From Bacillota bacterium (GTDB lineage Bacteria > Bacillota > Clostridia > Peptostreptococcales > Anaerovoracaceae), in NCBI GenBank assembly GCA_017523605.1, contig JAFWVZ010000073.1, positions 1 through 7,612 on the forward strand: a stretch of 7,612 nucleotides of DNA, given 5' to 3'. The position numbers and the translations under genes were made by a program. Under the pieces are notes generated by a model, which was not told the DNA's origin, did not search any database, and saw only the letters and a list, made by a program, of their open reading frames with translations. Each line of letters starts with the position of its first letter. The stretch's first letter is position 1. Below are positions 4,595 to 7,612 of this stretch, one piece after another.

Positions 4595-6520
4595 ATGAAG
4601 ACCGTAAGACTGACCATGGCTCAGGCCCTGGTAAGATTTCTGGAGAATCAGTACATAGCCTACGACGGAAAGGAGCACCGCTTCGTTGAAGGTGTGATAA
4701 TGCTTCCCGGACACGGCAACGTGGTAGGTCTGGGACAGGCTCTTGCGCAGGAGGCGCACGGACTTAAGGTCTGGCAGGGCAAGAACGAGCAGGGCATGGC
4801 TCATACCGCTGTCGCCTTTGCAAGGCAGATGAAGCGCAAGAAGATAATCGCGGTCACCAGTTCCGTAGGGCCCGGCGCCGCAAACATGGTCACGGCGGCA
4901 GCCACCGCTACAGCCAACAACATACCGGTGCTTATACTGCCCGGCGACGTGTATGCGTGCCGTCAGCCGGACCCGGTGCTGCAGCAGGTTGAGCAGATCC
5001 ACGATCTTTCGCTCTCTACCAACGACGCGTTCCGTCCGGTATGCCGCTACTGGGACCGTATAGTAAGGCCCGAGCAGCTGATGAGCGCCATGATAAGCGC
5101 CATGAGAGTCCTGACAGACCCGGCGAACACGGGGGCCGTATGCATAGCCATGCCGCAGGACGTGGAAGGCGAAGCTTACGACTACCCGGAGAACTTCTTC
5201 AGAAAGAGAGTACACAGGCTTGCCAGAAGGCTGCCGGAACCGGAGGCGGTCGCCGAGGCTGCGGAAGTTATCAAGGCTGCGAAGAAACCTGTAATGATAT
5301 GCGGCGGCGGAGTGCGCTACAGCGAGGCTCACGAAGAGTTCAGAGAATTTGCGGAAAAGACAGGCATCCCCTTCGGCGAGACCCAGGCGGGTAAGAGCGC
5401 CGTCGTATGGGACCATTGCCTTAACCTCGGCGGCATAGGTGTTACCGGATGCTCGGCCGCCAACGAGATAGCAAAGGAAGCCGACGTGATCATAGGCGTC
5501 GGAACAAGATATACGGACTTCACAACTTCTTCCAAGTGGCTGTTTAAGGACGGTGCAAAATTCGTAAACATAAATGTTTCCGAGTTCCAGGCGGTCAAGA
5601 TGGATGCCGCCGTGCCTGTAGTTGCGGACGCCAAGAGGGCTCTTCCGGCACTGCTTAAGGCTCTGGACGGCTACAAGGCGCCGTATAAGGGAGAGATAGA
5701 AGCCGCAAGGGACCGCTGGAAAAAGGAGCTTGCAAGGCTGGACGGCATAACCTTCGGACCGGACTATGTGCCGGAAGTAAACGATGCCAACGCGAAGTCC
5801 GCGTTCAAGTTTGCGGAGGACATGGGAGCGGATCTTACCCAGACTGCTGTCCTTGGCGTCATAAACGAGTGCATAGACCCCGAGGATGTAGTAATAGGAG
5901 CTGCCGGATCTCTTCCCGGAGACATGCAGCGTATGTGGAGGCCTAAGGCCGTAGATACTTACCATATGGAGTACGGGTACTCCTGCATGGGCTACGAGGT
6001 GTCCGGAGCGCTGGGCGTTAAGTACGCGGTGCCGGATCACGACGTTTACGCCATGGCGGGCGACGGAAGTTTCATAATGCTGCATTCCGAGATGCTTACC
6101 GCGCTTCAGGAGCATAAGAAGATAAACATCTGTCTGTTCAACAACGCAAGCTTCGGCTGCATAAACAACCTGCAGGTTGGCCACGGCAACGATACTCTCT
6201 GCACGGAGCTAAGGTTCCGCGGCGAGGACGGAGCACATTCCGGAAAGTTCATGCCTGTGGACTTTGCTAAGATAGCGGAAGGCTACGGATGCAAGGGCTA
6301 CACCATCCACACGCTGGACGAGCTGCGCAGGGCGATAGCGGACGCCAAGAAGGTAGAAGGCGTTCCGGTGCTCTTCGACATAAGAGTTCTTCCGAAATCC
6401 ATGACAGAGGGCTACGGATCCTGGTGGAGAGTGGGCGATACCGAAGTAAGCGAGAACCCCAGGAACACCGCTGCATACAAGGATCATCTGGAGCACGTAA
6501 AAGACGCGCTCAAGTTCTGA
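4595..6520 (+). CDS. iolD: 3D-(3,5/4)-trihydroxycyclohexane-1,2-dione hydrolase IolD
   Basis: Thiamine-diphosphate enzyme that hydrolytically opens the six-membered diketone ring to 5-deoxy-D-glucuronate, the step that breaks the inositol ring. At 641 residues it has the usual family length and three-part layout: an N-terminal PYR domain with the cofactor-activating glutamate E65 in KNEQGMAHTAVAFAR, a central domain, and a C-terminal PP domain. The PP domain has the magnesium/ThDP motif starting GDGS (489-492) and ending NNASFG (516-521). GHGNVVGLGQAL near residue 39 and GAAGSLPGDMQRMW near 435 are also IolD-like. The chosen ATG (4595) has AGGAGG 6 nt upstream (4583-4588). An out-of-frame ATG at 4591 lies between them. 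The iolG gene follows after 51 nt. Confidence 0.97.
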   Translation: MKTVRLTMAQALVRFLENQYIAYDGKEHRFVEGVIMLPGHGNVVGLGQALAQEAHGLKVWQGKNEQGMAHTAVAFARQMKRKKIIAVTSSVGPGAANMVTAAATATANNIPVLILPGDVYACRQPDPVLQQVEQIHDLSLSTNDAFRPVCRYWDRIVRPEQLMSAMISAMRVLTDPANTGAVCIAMPQDVEGEAYDYPENFFRKRVHRLARRLPEPEAVAEAAEVIKAAKKPVMICGGGVRYSEAHEEFREFAEKTGIPFGETQAGKSAVVWDHCLNLGGIGVTGCSAANEIAKEADVIIGVGTRYTDFTTSSKWLFKDGAKFVNINVSEFQAVKMDAAVPVVADAKRALPALLKALDGYKAPYKGEIEAARDRWKKELARLDGITFGPDYVPEVNDANAKSAFKFAEDMGADLTQTAVLGVINECIDPEDVVIGAAGSLPGDMQRMWRPKAVDTYHMEYGYSCMGYEVSGALGVKYAVPDHDVYAMAGDGSFIMLHSEMLTALQEHKKINICLFNNASFGCINNLQVGHGNDTLCTELRFRGEDGAHSGKFMPVDFAKIAEGYGCKGYTIHTLDELRRAIADAKKVEGVPVLFDIRVLPKSMTEGYGSWWRVGDTEVSENPRNTAAYKDHLEHVKDALKF

Positions 6521-6556
6521 TCCCGCTCATAGTGTCACAATAGGTCAGTAAACCAT

Positions 6557-6564
6557 TAAGGAGG
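6557..6564 (+). promoter_or_regulatory. Ribosome binding site that fixes the TTG start of iolG
   Basis: TAAGGAGG lies 7 nt before TTG at 6572. No in-frame ATG is available near this position: the next Met codons are well inside the nucleotide-binding domain. The site therefore decides the start in favour of TTG. Confidence 0.85.
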
Positions 6565-6571
6565 CAATAAA

Positions 6572-7609
6572 TTGGACAAGGTTCTTAAGATAGGAATAGT
6601 AGGCTGCGGAGCCATCGGCAAGGATCACTGCCGCAGGATCATGGAAAAAGTGCCTGGGGCTACTGTGGTCGCAGTAAGCGACTACGTTCCGGCGGCCGCG
6701 GACGATCTTGCCGCTAAATACGGCATCAGGTCCTTCGGAAACGACTGCAAAGGTATGATAGCGGACCCGGAAGTGGAAGCAGTAGTCATCACTTCCATAG
6801 ACCCCACTCATCATGATTATGTAATGGAGACACTGAAGTACAAGAAGTGGTGTTTCTGCGAAAAGCCGCTGTCCCAGAACGCTAAGGACTGCGAGGACAT
6901 AATCAACAGAGAGCTGGAGATAGGAAAGCGCATGGTACAGGTAGGATTCATGCGCCGCTACGACCGCGGCTACGCGGAGATGAAGCGCATAATAGACTCC
7001 GGTGAGATAGGAGCTCCGCTGCTTATCAAGGCCTGCCACAGGAACGTATCCCAGGGACCCGGCTTTAAGACCGAGAACGGCATTACCAACGTGGCCATCC
7101 ACGAGCTGGACATCTGCCGCTGGCTGCTGGGCGATGAGTACGAAGACGCCCAGTGCGTGCGCGTAAGGCAGAGCGCTAACTCTAACAAAGGCTACGATAA
7201 TCCGCAGGTAGTGCTTCTCAGGACCAAGAAGGGCTGCTTCATAGACGTGGAGGTGCAGGTTGCCGACGGCTACGGTTACGACATCCAGTGCGAGGTGGTC
7301 TGCGAGAACGGTACGGTCAAGCTTCCGGATCCCTACGCCGTGGTGCGCAGGAATCGTCCTGCAGGTTGGGACAGTGTTGCTCCGGCGGAGTGCATGCCTA
7401 TCATGACGGATTGGAAGGAACGTTTCATAGAGGCATACGACATAGAGCTCTGCAGTTGGGTGGAGACCATTCACGCAGGGGAGCTTAAAGGACCCTCCGC
7501 ATGGGACGGCTATGTGGCCTGCGTTGCCGGAGACGCTCTTAACGCGTCCCGCGGAACATCGCAGTTCCTTAAGGTGCAGACGATGGAGAAGCCGGATCTT
7601 TACAAATAG
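6572..7609 (+). CDS. iolG: Inositol 2-dehydrogenase IolG
   Basis: NAD-dependent oxidoreductase of the Gfo/Idh/MocA family that oxidises myo-inositol to 2-keto-myo-inositol, the entry step of the pathway. The 345 residues match the usual length. The N-terminal Rossmann fold has GCGAIG (11-16), and CEKPLS (96-101) carries the catalytic lysine K98. VQVGFMRRYDRGYAEMK (122-138) and GYDIQCEVVCENGTVKLP are strongly IolG-like, as is the PTAWDGY-type tail, here GPSAWDGY. The proton-relay segment reads NVAIHELD (173-180), with H177 conserved but Asn at 173 where I recall Bacillus IolG having Asp172. A scyllo- or chiro-inositol specificity, or a related polyol, cannot be excluded. The start is TTG with a strong ribosome site 7 nt upstream, and the stop is TAG, three bases before the window ends. 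Confidence 0.92.
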   Translation: MDKVLKIGIVGCGAIGKDHCRRIMEKVPGATVVAVSDYVPAAADDLAAKYGIRSFGNDCKGMIADPEVEAVVITSIDPTHHDYVMETLKYKKWCFCEKPLSQNAKDCEDIINRELEIGKRMVQVGFMRRYDRGYAEMKRIIDSGEIGAPLLIKACHRNVSQGPGFKTENGITNVAIHELDICRWLLGDEYEDAQCVRVRQSANSNKGYDNPQVVLLRTKKGCFIDVEVQVADGYGYDIQCEVVCENGTVKLPDPYAVVRRNRPAGWDSVAPAECMPIMTDWKERFIEAYDIELCSWVETIHAGELKGPSAWDGYVACVAGDALNASRGTSQFLKVQTMEKPDLYK

Positions 7610-7612
7610 ACA

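Noticed and set aside
3081..6184. Long minus-strand reading frames (495 and 534 codons) opposite iolE-iolB and iolD
   Set aside because: They are codon-aligned shadows of well-identified genes, lack recognisable domains, and one crosses two real genes and their gap. Codon bias explains them.
6521..6571. A separate promoter or terminator between iolD and iolG
   Set aside because: The 51-nt gap shows no paired -35/-10 boxes and no hairpin with a T-tail; only the iolG ribosome site is evident, so co-transcription is the simpler reading.
6545..7474. A 309-codon minus-strand frame opposite iolG
   Set aside because: It is in exact antisense register with iolG and has no family features.

Overview
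The window carries a myo-inositol catabolism (iol) gene cluster with two divergent arms. The Bacillus/clostridial style of the Iol proteins, the strong GGAGG-type ribosome binding sites, the near-consensus sigma-A-type promoters and the AT-rich intergenic DNA between GC-richer genes suggest a Bacillota (probably clostridial) anaerobe. Coding is unusual in using many ATA (Ile) and AGG (Arg) codons while almost avoiding TTA, CTA and TCA. Species cannot be named from this sequence alone.

Layout. The minus-strand arm, read right to left, has a DeoR-family repressor (2621-1863), then a small PHP-domain metallo-phosphoesterase (1853-1182) 9 nt downstream and probably in the same transcript. After a 166-nt gap with its own promoter comes iolC (from 1015, running off the left edge). 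The plus-strand arm is a tight operon: iolE (2838-3758), iolB (3783-4583), iolD (4595-6520) and iolG (6572-7609, TTG start). The 216-nt divergent region (2622-2837) holds two back-to-back promoters, each with a 17-bp spacer, plus a 12-bp perfect inverted repeat and a short leader with a hairpin and a seven-codon reading frame.

How the genes work together. IolG oxidises myo-inositol to 2-keto-myo-inositol (scyllo-inosose), IolE dehydrates it to the diketone, and IolD opens the ring to 5-deoxyglucuronate. IolB isomerises that to 5-dehydro-2-deoxygluconate and IolC phosphorylates it. The aldolase (IolJ), the semialdehyde dehydrogenase (IolA) and the inositol transporter are not in the window. 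The DeoR protein is the likely IolR-type local regulator. A 16-bp motif, approximately GTWAASTTRMTWAAAA, recurs five times, in all three promoter regions and nowhere else that I noticed, and is the best candidate for its operator.

The pathway itself is well known. The less ordinary parts are the PHP enzyme coupled to the regulator, the shared operator-like motif, the leader structure before iolE, and an Asp-to-Asn change at a probable catalytic position of IolG. I see no mobile elements, CRISPR arrays, tRNA or rRNA genes, and no gene-free stretch longer than 300 bases.
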